A stretch of DNA of 64,000 bases from an uncultured Phycisphaerales bacterium (GTDB lineage Bacteria > Planctomycetota > Phycisphaerae > Sedimentisphaerales > Anaerobacaceae): assembly GCA_937927975.1 (NCBI GenBank), contig CALEZT010000009.1, forward strand, positions 62,001 through 126,000. The letters run 5' to 3'. The translations under genes and the position numbers were made by a program. The notes under the pieces were generated by a model. The model made no database searches and was not told where the DNA came from. It saw only the letters and a program-made list of their open reading frames with translations. The stretch's first letter is position 1, and each line of letters starts with the position of its first letter. Below are positions 32,797 through 41,676 of the stretch, in pieces.

Positions 32797-35238
32797 TCAA
32801 GGCGAGCCAACCGCCTCCAGGATAGCCGCCACGAGCGCATCCGCGCCGGTCACCCCGACGAATCGCTTGACCTCGCTGCCCTCGCGGAACAGGATGAGCG
32901 TCGGGACGGCCGTGACGTTGTATCGTTGCATGATACTCCGCGCCTTGTCGACATCCACCTTGGCCACCCGCGCCCGGCCGTCGAGCCGGTCAGCGATCTC
33001 TTCGAGGATCGGCCCCTGCGTCCGGCACGCCGGGCACCACGTCGCAAAGAAGTCCACCAGTATCACCCCCTGGGCGATCCCGGCATCGAAGCTCGCCACA
33101 TCCAGCTCAATCACAGGCAGCCGCACCGACGGCCGCGGTTCCCACCACAACCGTGGATAGTCCTTCCCTTCCTCGATCCACCAGACATCCTCCGTCCCGT
33201 TGGCCGTCTCACCCACAAAGTCCCAGCCGGCTTCGAGGAACGTGCTGGTCGTACACATTTCAGCGGTTGTCTTACCGGTTCCTCCGGCACTCACCGGGCA
33301 CCCCGACCTTTCGATATCCCAGAAGGATGCGATAGCCTCGCCACGTCCTTCCCAACCGATCAAGCCGCCAAGACCTTCGTTCCCCGCCACTTCTCCGCCG
33401 GCATAGCACGTCGAAACCGTACCTTCGTTTACTCCCACAAGGCCGCCCACCATGTAGTCCCCGCTCACCTCTCCGGTTGCGTAGCAGCCGATGACGTCGC
33501 CATCCTGGTTGCTGCCTACCAGCCCTCCGACTTGCCACGAGCCTTCGTCACCTGTAACCTGCCCCGCGGCGCAGCAGTTCTTGACAACCGCCCTGCGGAG
33601 AACCGAATCCCCGGGAGACCACACACCGGAGTTCGCATCAGACAAACGTGTGAAGACCCCGGCATTGACACCGATCAGTCCGCCCATCAACCACCCTCTG
33701 CCAAAGACGGCCGCATCGGCACGGCAATGCAGGACATTCCCGTGATTGAGCCCCATCAGGCCACCCACGTCCACATCGCCCCTGACATTGCCCGTCACCC
33801 TGCAATGCTCGACGTTGCCATCGCTGTAGCCGATCAGGCCGCCCACATAAGCGGATATGCCATCAGGCGCAGATTCCCCCTCGACGAAGACATCAGTCGC
33901 TGTGCAATTCCAAATGGATTCACGGTTCAAACCGGCCAGAGCGCCGAGATATCCGGATCGCTGGCCCCCAGCCGTGACAACGGCGTTCTCCAGGTTCAGG
34001 TTGCTCACCCGTCCATCGGCGTGAATCCAGCCAAAGAGCCCCCTCCACCACACGGACAGGCCGTCGGCATCCATGGTCAAGTTACGGATCGTATGCCCGC
34101 GTCCGTCGAAGCTGCCACGGAACTCACTGCCGGGAGAGACGCCGATCCGCCGGACCTGGATACCGTTTACGTCCAGATCGGCCGTCAGGACCAGCGCTTT
34201 GTCCCACAGGATGCTGGCGTTCCCGACCCGGGTGAATTGGTCAGCCGTGGCGATTTGATGGGGGTCCTCCTGCGTACCGCTCCCGCCCAGCCAGTCGATG
34301 ACCGGCTCGCCAATGACCTGCCCGGGACTGCCTTCCCAAGCCAGGCGTGGATAATCCCGGCCGCCGTCCAGGACCCAATTGGGATCCTCCGCCCACCCAT
34401 TGAGCGAATAGGTGTCGGGTTCCATCATTCTGGCAGTAGTGAGGCCGATCCCGCAGCCGCTGATCTCAATGCCGCTGGCCCGGGTATCCCACAAACAGCC
34501 TGCAAAGGACCCGCGCACATTACCCTGTACTGCGAATCCGCCGAGGAAATCCCCCTCTTCAGCAAGGATCACCTGGCCCGCGGCATAGCATCGCAGGATG
34601 GTGCCCCCGGTGCCCCCCGCGAATCCTCCGACGAACTTCGTGCCACTCACCGTCGCCTGTGCATAGCAGGCGGTGATCGTGCCGTAGGTATCCCCAACAA
34701 TCCCCCCGACCCAATACCCACCGTGAACTTCGCCTGTGACGTAGCAAGCCCCTATCCGCCCCTCGTTGAAGCCGACCAACCCGCTGATGTGGTTGCCGGA
34801 GCCAATGACGTTGACGTCCACCACCGCAAGGTTCCTGACCTCGGCGCCGGACGCCAATCGGCCGAACAGCCCCAGGTAGTCTCCACCCGTGATTGTCATT
34901 CGCGAGATCGTATGCCCCCCCCCGTCGAAGAGTCCGGAGAAGGCAGTACCCGACGATCGAACCCACGCAAACTCACGGGTGAACCGGCCGATGACAGCCT
35001 CATCGAAGACCTTGCCGCCGGGCAGGTTGGGGTCGAGGTCGATGTCGGCGGTCAGGATGAAGTGCTTGTCGTAGTCGCTGGGGGTCTCGCCCAAGGCGAT
35101 CAGATCGGCCGCCGTTGCGATCTGGTAGGGGTCCTGGGCTGTGCCGCTGCCGCCGCTGTACTGGGCCGGGGCAATGGAAACGACGGCCAGAACCAGAGCG
35201 GCTGCGACACCCCCTCGAAATCCGCGTGCGATAGTCAT
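32797..35238 (-). CDS. Exported GLUG-repeat protein fused to a C-terminal thioredoxin domain
   Basis: 813 residues; ATG 35238 has GGAGG six bases upstream. Signal FRGGVAAALVLAVVSIAPAQ. Seen: two blocks opening SGGSGTAQDPYQIATAADL and LGGSGTQEDPHQIATADQF, each followed by GLUG-type repeats such as VGGLMGLNHGNVLHCRADA, VGGLVGSNQDGDVIGCYATG, VGGLVGVNEGTVSTCYAGG. Residues about 705-813 are a thioredoxin fold: VILVDFFATWCPACRTQGP with a WCPAC active site (W734), then VAKVDVDKARSIMQRYNVTAVPTLILF with the cis-Pro. Known: GLUG repeats form surface beta-solenoids; thioredoxins exchange disulfides. The fusion is unusual. Probably periplasmic or on the surface. Confidence 0.92.
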   Translation of the reverse strand: MTIARGFRGGVAAALVLAVVSIAPAQYSGGSGTAQDPYQIATAADLIALGETPSDYDKHFILTADIDLDPNLPGGKVFDEAVIGRFTREFAWVRSSGTAFSGLFDGGGHTISRMTITGGDYLGLFGRLASGAEVRNLAVVDVNVIGSGNHISGLVGFNEGRIGACYVTGEVHGGYWVGGIVGDTYGTITACYAQATVSGTKFVGGFAGGTGGTILRCYAAGQVILAEEGDFLGGFAVQGNVRGSFAGCLWDTRASGIEISGCGIGLTTARMMEPDTYSLNGWAEDPNWVLDGGRDYPRLAWEGSPGQVIGEPVIDWLGGSGTQEDPHQIATADQFTRVGNASILWDKALVLTADLDVNGIQVRRIGVSPGSEFRGSFDGRGHTIRNLTMDADGLSVWWRGLFGWIHADGRVSNLNLENAVVTAGGQRSGYLGALAGLNRESIWNCTATDVFVEGESAPDGISAYVGGLIGYSDGNVEHCRVTGNVRGDVDVGGLMGLNHGNVLHCRADAAVFGRGWLMGGLIGVNAGVFTRLSDANSGVWSPGDSVLRRAVVKNCCAAGQVTGDEGSWQVGGLVGSNQDGDVIGCYATGEVSGDYMVGGLVGVNEGTVSTCYAGGEVAGNEGLGGLIGWEGRGEAIASFWDIERSGCPVSAGGTGKTTAEMCTTSTFLEAGWDFVGETANGTEDVWWIEEGKDYPRLWWEPRPSVRLPVIELDVASFDAGIAQGVILVDFFATWCPACRTQGPILEEIADRLDGRARVAKVDVDKARSIMQRYNVTAVPTLILFREGSEVKRFVGVTGADALVAAILEAVGSP

Positions 35239-35520
35239 TCTCTGCCTCCATTTTGTAGTAGCCACGCCGCGAGGCGTCGCTTTCCTGAACACTTCGCCAT
35301 ATCCCGATGCCGCCAGTCTACGATATTCGCAGGGAGACAGGAAGGACGTTTTCTGTTGAGACACAGGCAAGGGGCCCGGACGCATGACCGCAGTGGAACG
35401 CCCCAAAGGACGGGAAGGTCTCCCTCTATCATGCTGCTGGCGAAAGCGGTGAATCTCCTTCGCACGACCGTTTCGCGCGTGCCCTCTCCGGGACGGTCCA
35501 TGCCCTTACGGGCACATCGG

Positions 35521-37218
35521 TCACCTCTGCTGCCGGGGAGGCGCGTAGGCCGGAGCGTCCGTCAGGTAGATCTCCGTGCGGAAGACGTCGATCAGCGGAT
35601 CGCTGAGGTGCTGAAGCGAGAAGTGCAGGTTGCCGCGAGCGCCCTGCTGCCGGCAGAGGCGGTGCTGACTGCGAATCAGATCGAGGTTTCGCGTGGTCGC
35701 CTGGCCGTCCGTCTCCTGGTAGATCGCCAGGCCTGGGATGATCCGCTGCAATGTCGGATCGATGGTCTTCCACTGGGCGAACTGGCGGGCCAGCTCGGCG
35801 TTGTCGGCGGTGTAGGCCATCGGGATCACGAAGTCGATCGTCTTGTCCCGAATCCAGCGGGGCCAGTCCTGGTAGAGCGAATCGGCCGATTCCAGCGAGG
35901 CGAAGACCGCCGCGGAGACCTGGGCCTGGGGCTTGAGGCCCTTGGCGCGACGATAGACGTCGCGAACGAGTTCCGTGACGCCGACCTTGCGGAACTCGGC
36001 CCACTTGGCCGTCCGCTGCTTCCACTGGGCCAGATCCAGGTGGTGGCGGCCCTTGGGCACCAGGGGACTTCGCCCGGTGGATTCGATCACTTCGACCCGG
36101 CGGATGTACCGACCCGTCGAGGCAAAGCCGGCCACCCGCTGCAAGGCCGGGATGGACATGGACTTGGCCGGCCCATCGATGATCAGCAGCTTACCGCCCT
36201 TGCGGACGAACGCCTCCAGGCTGCGGGCCACGTCGTCGGGAACGATATAGACCGCAGGAAGGACCACGACGCTCCCGGCCGGCAGACCCGCGATCTTCTC
36301 GGCCGGTACGGACGTCGGGCGATAGCCCAGGCGGGTCAGCGAGGCCCGTGTCGACTCAAACGGGCCGTTCCCATACTCGCTCCGCGTCGCGGCGGTTGTC
36401 GTGATGTGGATCGGGGCGCGACCGGTGGTCCAGACTCCCAGCGTCAGCTTGACCGACTCGGCCACCGCAGGCGGCATGTCGTTCTCCGCGCGCCAGTTGA
36501 GCAGCAGGACCATCCCCTCGTCCAGCTTGTTCATCGCGATGGCGGGCGTGCCGTCGGAGAACTCCGCCAAGACCACGGCGGTAGTCGGTTTGACCAGCGG
36601 ATTGGCGGTGACGTCGGCTGCCGCGGGCAGCTTCGTGCGGCGTTCCTTTGTCATCGCCTCGAATCCATACCGCCGGGCGAAAGTTTCCTGGCAATAGTCG
36701 CAGTAGCACTGCTGGGGACCGTAGCGGATGTAGTCGAACTGGATGCCGTCGAGGTCGTACTTGCGGAGGCACTCGATCATCAGATCGCTCTGGAACCGCC
36801 GGACCTCGGGCTTGCTGAAGTCATACCAGAGCCTCCCGGCGCCGCCATCCTGCACAGCCCAGTCCGGATGCTTGTCGAGCACGGCGCGGACCTCCTGCGA
36901 GCCATAGAAGCCGTTGACGAACCACGCGTGGACCTGGATGTTCCGCTTGCGACACTGCTCGACCATGTAGGCCAGCGGATCGTAGCCCGCCTGGACGCCT
37001 TCGGCCATAGGACACATCGCGCTCTGAAAATAGGCCTGGCCGCCCCAGTACCAGACGAGGATGAAAGCCGCGTTGAACCTTGCCCGCTCGATTCTGGCGA
37101 CCATCGCGTCGGCCTCGGCGGGCGTCTTGATCTGCGTCCCATGCATCCAGACGCCGCGAAGCTCGGGCCTCGCGGCGCAGGGAATCGTCATGAGAAGGAC
37201 TGTCAGAAATACTCGCAT
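35521..37218 (-). CDS. Exported GHL10-type glycoside hydrolase (DUF187 family)
   Basis: About 565 residues from ATG 37218 (GGGATGGT upstream), signal MRVFLTVLLMTIPCAA. Seen: ELRGVWMHGTQIKTPAEADAMVARIERARFNAAFILVWYWGG, DPLAYMVEQCRKRNIQVHAWFVNGFYG, LWYDFSKPEVRRFQSDLMIECLRKYDLDGIQFDYIRYG and IDFVIPMAYTADNAELARQFAQWK, the barrel blocks of this family. Between them, about residues 200-380 hold an extra domain (SVVVLPAVYIVPDDVARSLEAFVRKGGKLLIIDG) like a class-I amidotransferase-type fold. Known: related enzymes act on peptidoglycan or other glycans. Lies 11 bases after the pseudopilin gene on the same strand. Confidence 0.87.
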   Translation of the reverse strand: MRVFLTVLLMTIPCAARPELRGVWMHGTQIKTPAEADAMVARIERARFNAAFILVWYWGGQAYFQSAMCPMAEGVQAGYDPLAYMVEQCRKRNIQVHAWFVNGFYGSQEVRAVLDKHPDWAVQDGGAGRLWYDFSKPEVRRFQSDLMIECLRKYDLDGIQFDYIRYGPQQCYCDYCQETFARRYGFEAMTKERRTKLPAAADVTANPLVKPTTAVVLAEFSDGTPAIAMNKLDEGMVLLLNWRAENDMPPAVAESVKLTLGVWTTGRAPIHITTTAATRSEYGNGPFESTRASLTRLGYRPTSVPAEKIAGLPAGSVVVLPAVYIVPDDVARSLEAFVRKGGKLLIIDGPAKSMSIPALQRVAGFASTGRYIRRVEVIESTGRSPLVPKGRHHLDLAQWKQRTAKWAEFRKVGVTELVRDVYRRAKGLKPQAQVSAAVFASLESADSLYQDWPRWIRDKTIDFVIPMAYTADNAELARQFAQWKTIDPTLQRIIPGLAIYQETDGQATTRNLDLIRSQHRLCRQQGARGNLHFSLQHLSDPLIDVFRTEIYLTDAPAYAPPRQQR

Positions 37219-37229
37219 ACCATCCCGGA

Positions 37230-38018
37230 TCAGGGAAACTTCTTCAGGGGGTCGTACCAACGCTTGAGCACGCCTTCCCCGGTGGTTTCCGCTAAGCTCG
37301 TGGCGTGACCATCGAGCCAGAGGACGTTCAGGGTGCCCCCGGTTTCGAAATCGCTTCGGCTGCGGATGTTGTGCCGAAAGATGCCGCGATACCAGTTGGC
37401 GCGCGAGCCGCCCTGGCGGTAGTGGGTCAGATTGATGCCGTTGGGGCTCGGAAAGAGCATATCCGAATTGCCCGCCGCGTTGCCGTTCTCGATTCGCGGC
37501 TCCATGTGGTCATGGGCGACGATGATCTCGGAATGACGCGGGATTCGGACCACGTTTTCCTTGCTCAGCCAGCCGTTGAGACCGAAGGCCGACACGTGGA
37601 TCAGCTTGGGGTCGCCGCCGTACAGGAGGTCTTTGGCCACCGTCTCGCAGAAGTTGCGGAAGGCGGCGCATCCGAAGATCCTCCGCTCCTTCACATACGG
37701 AAGATAGGCGATTCCCCAGTAAGAATTGTTGCTGGAGGGCGTCAACGGATTTCCCGCGGTATCCCACCACAAGTGGCCGTTGCTCCGGCCGTCGGTGTCC
37801 CCCGCGCTCGAGTGGGAGTTCGGCATGATGAAGGCCGAATCTTGCAGGTACATCCCGACCGCCAGGCCGATGTTCTTGAGATTCGACCGGCAGGCGGTGT
37901 CGCTCGCCTGCTCCTTCACGCGACTCAAGGCAGGCATGAGAATCCCCATCAAGATGGCGATGATCGCGATGACGACGAGCAGTTCGATGAGCGTGAAGGC
38001 TTTGCTGCGATATGCCAT
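37230..38018 (-). CDS. Type II secretion pseudopilin-like protein (prepilin-type N-terminal methylation motif)
   Basis: 262 residues. KAFTLIELLVVIAIIAILMGILMPALSRVKEQA is a class III prepilin signal (cleavage before F, Glu at +5). C-terminal blocks CRSNLKNIGLAVGMYLQDS and TLNVLWLDGHATSLAETT match planctomycete H-X9-DG/DUF1559-like pseudopilins. Known: processed by prepilin peptidase and assembled in the T2SS or held in the inner membrane; planctomycetes have many copies beside secreted enzymes. It precedes the GHL10 enzyme in an apparent two-gene operon, GAGGA before its ATG. Confidence 0.9.
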   Translation of the reverse strand: MAYRSKAFTLIELLVVIAIIAILMGILMPALSRVKEQASDTACRSNLKNIGLAVGMYLQDSAFIMPNSHSSAGDTDGRSNGHLWWDTAGNPLTPSSNNSYWGIAYLPYVKERRIFGCAAFRNFCETVAKDLLYGGDPKLIHVSAFGLNGWLSKENVVRIPRHSEIIVAHDHMEPRIENGNAAGNSDMLFPSPNGINLTHYRQGGSRANWYRGIFRHNIRSRSDFETGGTLNVLWLDGHATSLAETTGEGVLKRWYDPLKKFP

Positions 38019-38162
38019 GATGTTCCTCGTCCTATACAGTGAGGGCGCGTCGACGACGGACAGTAGTTGCCGACCGGCAGTCCACCAGTTCTTCTATTGT
38101 ACAGAAAGCCGCGACCGCGGGCAAGCCTTGAGGAAAAAATGGGCAATCCCGTCCCGCCGGCC

Positions 38163-38852
38163 TTACGGATGCGACGTCAGAATCTTGTCCAGGATCGGAC
38201 GCAGCGACTGGGTCCAGACCGCGTAGCCCTGCGGATTCAGATGCAGTTGGTCGGCCAGGAACAGCTCCGGCCTGGGCTTGCCGTCGCCGCCCAGCAGAGG
38301 CGTCGCCAGGTCGGCGAAGAACAGCCGCTCGTCCTGATCGCAGAAATTGCGAATGAGCGTATTGGCTTCGTTCATCCGAGGCCAGAGGGACCATCGCTGG
38401 CCGCTGGGCTTGATCGTGACGAAAACGATCCTGGCGGTCGGCTGTGTGGCGTGGACCAGCGTCACAAACCTGCGATAATCCTCCGCGACGCGCTGGGGGG
38501 ATTTGCCGCCGGCGATGTCGTTGTCGCCGGCGTAGAAGACGATCACCCTGGGTTTGTAGGGCAAGATCACCCGCTCGGCATGGTGGATGACGTCGGGAAT
38601 GTGCGAGCCGCCGAAACCACGGTTGACGACCGGCAGATCGGGAAACGACTCGCGCGTCCGCCACATGCGGGCGCTGGAACTGCCTGCGAACAGCACCGGC
38701 TCGGACGGAGTCGCGTTCTTGCTGTCCCACTCCGCGAAGGACTTGATCTCCCCTGCGAAACGGTTCGGATCGGGGTCCGCGACGCCATCCCTCGCAAAGA
38801 CACAGGAACCAACCGACAAGAGAACCAGCAACCAGGCTCGTTCCGCGACCAT
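38163..38852 (-). CDS. Exported SGNH/GDSL hydrolase
   Basis: 229 residues from ATG 38852 (AAAGGGG six bases upstream; an in-frame ATG at 38867 is less well placed). Signal peptide RAWLLVLLSVGSCVFA. Seen: block I VLFAGSSSARMW with the Ser nucleophile, block III IVFYAGDNDIAGG (Asn), block V DQLHLNPQGYAVW (Asp and His). Known: SGNH hydrolases are esterases and deacetylases of carbohydrate or lipid; planctomycete members are often acetyl-xylan or sialate-type esterases. Substrate not determinable. Same strand as pseudopilin/GHL10 but 144 bases before it. Confidence 0.92.
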   Translation of the reverse strand: MVAERAWLLVLLSVGSCVFARDGVADPDPNRFAGEIKSFAEWDSKNATPSEPVLFAGSSSARMWRTRESFPDLPVVNRGFGGSHIPDVIHHAERVILPYKPRVIVFYAGDNDIAGGKSPQRVAEDYRRFVTLVHATQPTARIVFVTIKPSGQRWSLWPRMNEANTLIRNFCDQDERLFFADLATPLLGGDGKPRPELFLADQLHLNPQGYAVWTQSLRPILDKILTSHP

Positions 38853-39423
38853 GAAATCCCCTTTCATTCAGAGCTACACTGCCGGCGGCCGACCGAACCG
38901 ACGGCCCTCCCTATCGTATTGCCAAGAGAAGCGATGGGCAAACATCGTTTGAATTCTCATCGGGACTTGCGAACATAAACGCGTTCGACGGTTGACTTTT
39001 TCGCAGATCCCGGTATAATCAAGGATAGATGGTGTGTAAACGATTGATATCTCGGTTTGCGTTGTATTCGGTGCACGGGAATGGCTGTTACGAAAGCCCG
39101 CTACATCTCCTTGGCGATGGGACTGCCGCACGGCAGTCGCGCCCGTCGTCTATCTCCGTGCAGCCCAGCCTATAGAAACAAGCATCCGCATCTTCCGCGG
39201 AGCGACGATCCGCCTGTGATCTTTGATTCTCCCGCAAGGGTTGCGTGAATCCCTCGTTCCTGGCCTGCGCATTTGAAACGCGTTTCGCGGTTTCGCGTTG
39301 AGGCCGGAATGCGTCTGGTTCCGCAGCCGGCGGGCAATCCTCAGTTCTGGCGGTGCGCGCCGATTCTGCACAGGATGGGGTCTACGAAATCGCGACAGAT
39401 GCAGCAAGAAAAAGGAGATATCC
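38853..39423. other. Intergenic with a strong promoter and long leader
   Basis: 571 bases between the leftward SGNH gene and the rightward Rnk-like gene. It holds the promoter at 38992-39019 and about 400 bases after it without a convincing gene. The stretch after the promoter could be a long 5' leader or an independent small RNA; I recognise no known family. Confidence 0.5.
38992..39019 (+). promoter_or_regulatory. Sigma-70-type promoter
   Basis: TTGACT (38992-38997), 16-base spacer, consensus TATAAT (39014-39019). The clearest housekeeping-type promoter in the window. Drives rightward, toward the Rnk-like gene about 400 bases on, or a small RNA in between. Confidence 0.7.
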
Positions 39424-40125
39424 ATGAACGAAACCAAGGTGAAGGTCATCGTGGCCCAGGCCATCGCAGCGGCGAACATCGAGCCCTGGAAATACTACCA
39501 CGTGTGCTGGTGGGAAGGAAAGCTCCAGTGCCTTCACGTCCATCACACGAAGGAACACCATCCGGCCTTCTTCGCCGCCTCGGGGTATGTATTCACGGAC
39601 GGATTGAGCGTCCACCAATGGAGGATCGTGACCGATCGAGTGGTGGAGTTCTGCCGGACTCGCGGCATCCAGCTTGCCCGCAGTTCGACGCGACGCGGCG
39701 CCAGGAAGTCGGCCGGGGCTTTCGGCGAGAAGCTCAAGATCAGTGAGTTCGACTCCATCCGACTTCGCAAGCTGCTGGCCAGCGTCCGACCTCCCGGATC
39801 TCCGATCAGTACCGACCTGGAAAAACTCCAACAGTTGCTGGAATCGGCGGAAACGGTGCCTCCGGAGAACGTGCCGGCCGACGTAGTCACAATGAACTCG
39901 CAGGTGCGGCTGAAAGACGAAGAGGCAAACACCGAGATGACCCTTTCTCTGGTCTTCCCGGCCGACGCCCTTCGGGACACGGACTTTGACAAGATGAACA
40001 TTTCCGTCCTGACGCCGATCGGGCTGTCAATCCTGGGCCGGCGGATCGGCGACACCGTGGAAGGACGCATTCGAGTCCACGACGTGCTGTATCAACCCGA
40101 GGCCGCAGGGGATTATCATCTGTAG
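39424..40125 (+). CDS. Rnk / GreA-GreB C-terminal domain protein with novel N-terminal domain
   Basis: 233 residues; AAAGGAGATATCC before ATG 39424. Seen: an N-terminal domain about 1-90 that I do not recognise (WKYYHVCWWEGKLQCLHVHHTKEHHPAFFAASGYVFTDG, His/Cys/Trp-rich), a linker, then residues about 150-233: DVVTMNSQVRLKDEEANTEMTLSLVFPADA, FDKMNISVLTPIGLSILGRRIGDTVEGRI, as in Rnk and the GreA/GreB FKBP-like C-terminal domain. Known: that domain binds the RNA polymerase secondary-channel rim. No coiled-coil finger of GreA is present. Inference: a transcription-linked regulator. A mini-paralogue lies downstream. Confidence 0.82.
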   Translation: MNETKVKVIVAQAIAAANIEPWKYYHVCWWEGKLQCLHVHHTKEHHPAFFAASGYVFTDGLSVHQWRIVTDRVVEFCRTRGIQLARSSTRRGARKSAGAFGEKLKISEFDSIRLRKLLASVRPPGSPISTDLEKLQQLLESAETVPPENVPADVVTMNSQVRLKDEEANTEMTLSLVFPADALRDTDFDKMNISVLTPIGLSILGRRIGDTVEGRIRVHDVLYQPEAAGDYHL

Positions 40126-40296
40126 CGCGACCCGGTCGCGACACACGTCCTCCTGCAGAAAGACATCGCTCACGACCCGCCGGAACCACATGCATCCCCC
40201 GGCAGTTGCCGGTCTGCGCGTCGCGGACCCGCAACTGACGAGAGGAAATGCCCCGAAATCAAGTCCGTGCGGCGCGCACGGAGAAGGAACTCCCCC

Positions 40297-41148
40297 ATGA
40301 CGAAAAGGCTTGCCGAGTTCGGTCGACATACCGCCCTCCTGACGCTGGGCAGCGCCCTGTGCGCCCTGGCCGTCAAGGGCATTCTGCTTCCACAGGGATT
40401 CCTGTCCCGCGGTTTGACCGGCGCGGCTCTGATCGTGCACTACGCCTATCCGGCTATGCCAGTCGGGACCGCCTATCTGTTGATGAACATTCCGGTGTTC
40501 TGCCTGGGCTGGCGTTTCGTCGGCAGGCGGTTCGCGCTCTATTCGCTGTGGGGCATGGTCATCTATTCAGGGATGCTCTACGCGATGACGTTCCGGATCG
40601 AGATTGCGGACAAGATGCTCAGCACCGTCGTCGCGGGGGCCCTGTCTGGAGCGGGAGTTGCGATCGTCCTGCGTTCGTACGGCTCCACCGGCGGCGCCGA
40701 GATCCTGTCCGTGATCCTCAGAAAGCTGTTCTTGATCCCGCTCGGCATGGGGTCCATGATCCTGAACGCGGCGATCCTGGCCGTCGCGGTCGTGCTGTTT
40801 CCGCTGGAGGCGGTGCTATACACCCTGGTTTACGTGGCCCTCAGCTCGCGAATCACCGACGCGGTCTTCCACGGCCTGACGAAACGTCAGGCGGCGATCA
40901 TCATCTCGGACCGCTGGGAGGAGATCGCTCGCGAATTGACAACCGACCACCGAATCGGAATCACGCGAATCGACGGCTGGGGCGGTTACCAAAGGACCGG
41001 CAAGACCATCCTGTATTCGGTCATCAACCGAAAGAACATGTCGCTCTTGAAGAGAGTCGTTCTCGACAAGGACCCGAGCGCCTTCGTCGCGATCATGACC
41101 GCCGAAGACGTCACGGGCGTGGAGGTCGGCAATCAGCCTCACTGGTAG
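40297..41148 (+). CDS. YitT family membrane protein (DUF161/DUF2179)
   Basis: 283 residues from ATG 40297 (AAGGA seven bases upstream). Seen: five or so membrane segments in the first 190 residues (LLTLGSALCALAVKGILL, GTAYLLMNIPVFCLGW, LYSLWGMVIYSGMLYAM, MLSTVVAGALSGAGVAIVLR with YGSTGGAEILSVILRK, GSMILNAAILAVAVVLF), then a soluble C-terminal DUF2179 domain (QAAIIISDRWEEIARELTTDHRIGITRI, GKTILYSVINRKNMSLLKRVV). Known: function unclear; a ligand-binding transporter-like role has been suggested. It sits between the Rnk-like gene and its mini-paralogue. Confidence 0.92.
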   Translation: MTKRLAEFGRHTALLTLGSALCALAVKGILLPQGFLSRGLTGAALIVHYAYPAMPVGTAYLLMNIPVFCLGWRFVGRRFALYSLWGMVIYSGMLYAMTFRIEIADKMLSTVVAGALSGAGVAIVLRSYGSTGGAEILSVILRKLFLIPLGMGSMILNAAILAVAVVLFPLEAVLYTLVYVALSSRITDAVFHGLTKRQAAIIISDRWEEIARELTTDHRIGITRIDGWGGYQRTGKTILYSVINRKNMSLLKRVVLDKDPSAFVAIMTAEDVTGVEVGNQPHW

Positions 41149-41343
41149 ATAAGGCATCTCCCGAGGCGTCTTTGCGGTTTTCCCCTACGTCCCTGTCCCG
41201 GACCGGTCGGCGTACTGTACTTGGATTTATGTAAGGCCCCCGGGTTGGAGCCGGACTTCTCTGTCACATGACGCGTCTGAGGGACCCGTCCGCAGTGTGA
41301 CTGCGAAACGTTGCCATTCTTGTCGATAAGGGAGGACAGGACA

Positions 41344-41496
41344 ATGAAAGACAAACGAATGCAGCAGATGTTGTCGATCTTTACAGACACCGGCCTGGCT
41401 CTTCTGGGTCGCAGGGCCGGCGACGTGATCGACGGCAGACTGAGGATCGTCGGACTGCCGTATCAGGCGGAGGCAACGGGCAACTTGTACGGTTGA
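41344..41496 (+). CDS. 50-residue Rnk/GreA C-terminal mini-protein
   Basis: ATG 41344 follows GGAGGACAGGACA. The protein, MKDKRMQQMLSIFTDTGLALL then GRRAGDVIDGRLRIVGLPYQAEATGNLYG, lines up with the last residues of the gene at 39424 (TPIGLSILGRRIGDTVEGRIRVHDVLYQPEAAGDYHL). So it is a short paralogue holding only the end of the FKBP-like domain. A longer start at 41311 has no such signal. It could be a functional micro-domain or a decayed duplicate; intact start signals favour expression. Confidence 0.65.
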   Translation: MKDKRMQQMLSIFTDTGLALLGRRAGDVIDGRLRIVGLPYQAEATGNLYG

Positions 41497-41569
41497 CCCG
41501 ATCGAGTTCGCAAAGGAGTCGGCGTGCGCGATGATCGGCACGTCTTCCCCTGCAAATGGAACGAAAAAA

Positions 41570-41624
41570 GGGTGTCGATGGCAGTGCGTAGATCGCCTTG
41601 CAGCGAGGGAATCCATCGACACCC
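41570..41624 (-). terminator. Intrinsic terminator of the O-methyltransferase gene
   Basis: GGGTGTCGATGG (41570-41581) and CCATCGACACCC (41613-41624) form a perfect 12-bp stem with a 31-base loop. Read leftward the stem is followed by TTTTTTCG. It lies 52 bases after the leftward gene's stop. Confidence 0.8.
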
Positions 41625-41676
41625 CTCGTATAGGAGCTTGTCGCGAGCGGTCCAGGCCGCGATCGATGGGCCTCGC

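Noticed and set aside
32695..37308. A 1537-codon open frame on the + strand opposite the GLUG-thioredoxin and GHL10 genes
   Set aside because: It is antisense to two genes with clear domains, has no start signal and reads as Arg/Pro/Ala-rich sequence. High GC content keeps the frame open by chance.
39057..39248. A 63-codon frame in the leader of the Rnk-like gene
   Set aside because: Starts without a ribosome binding site and shows no conserved pattern; more likely untranslated leader or RNA gene.
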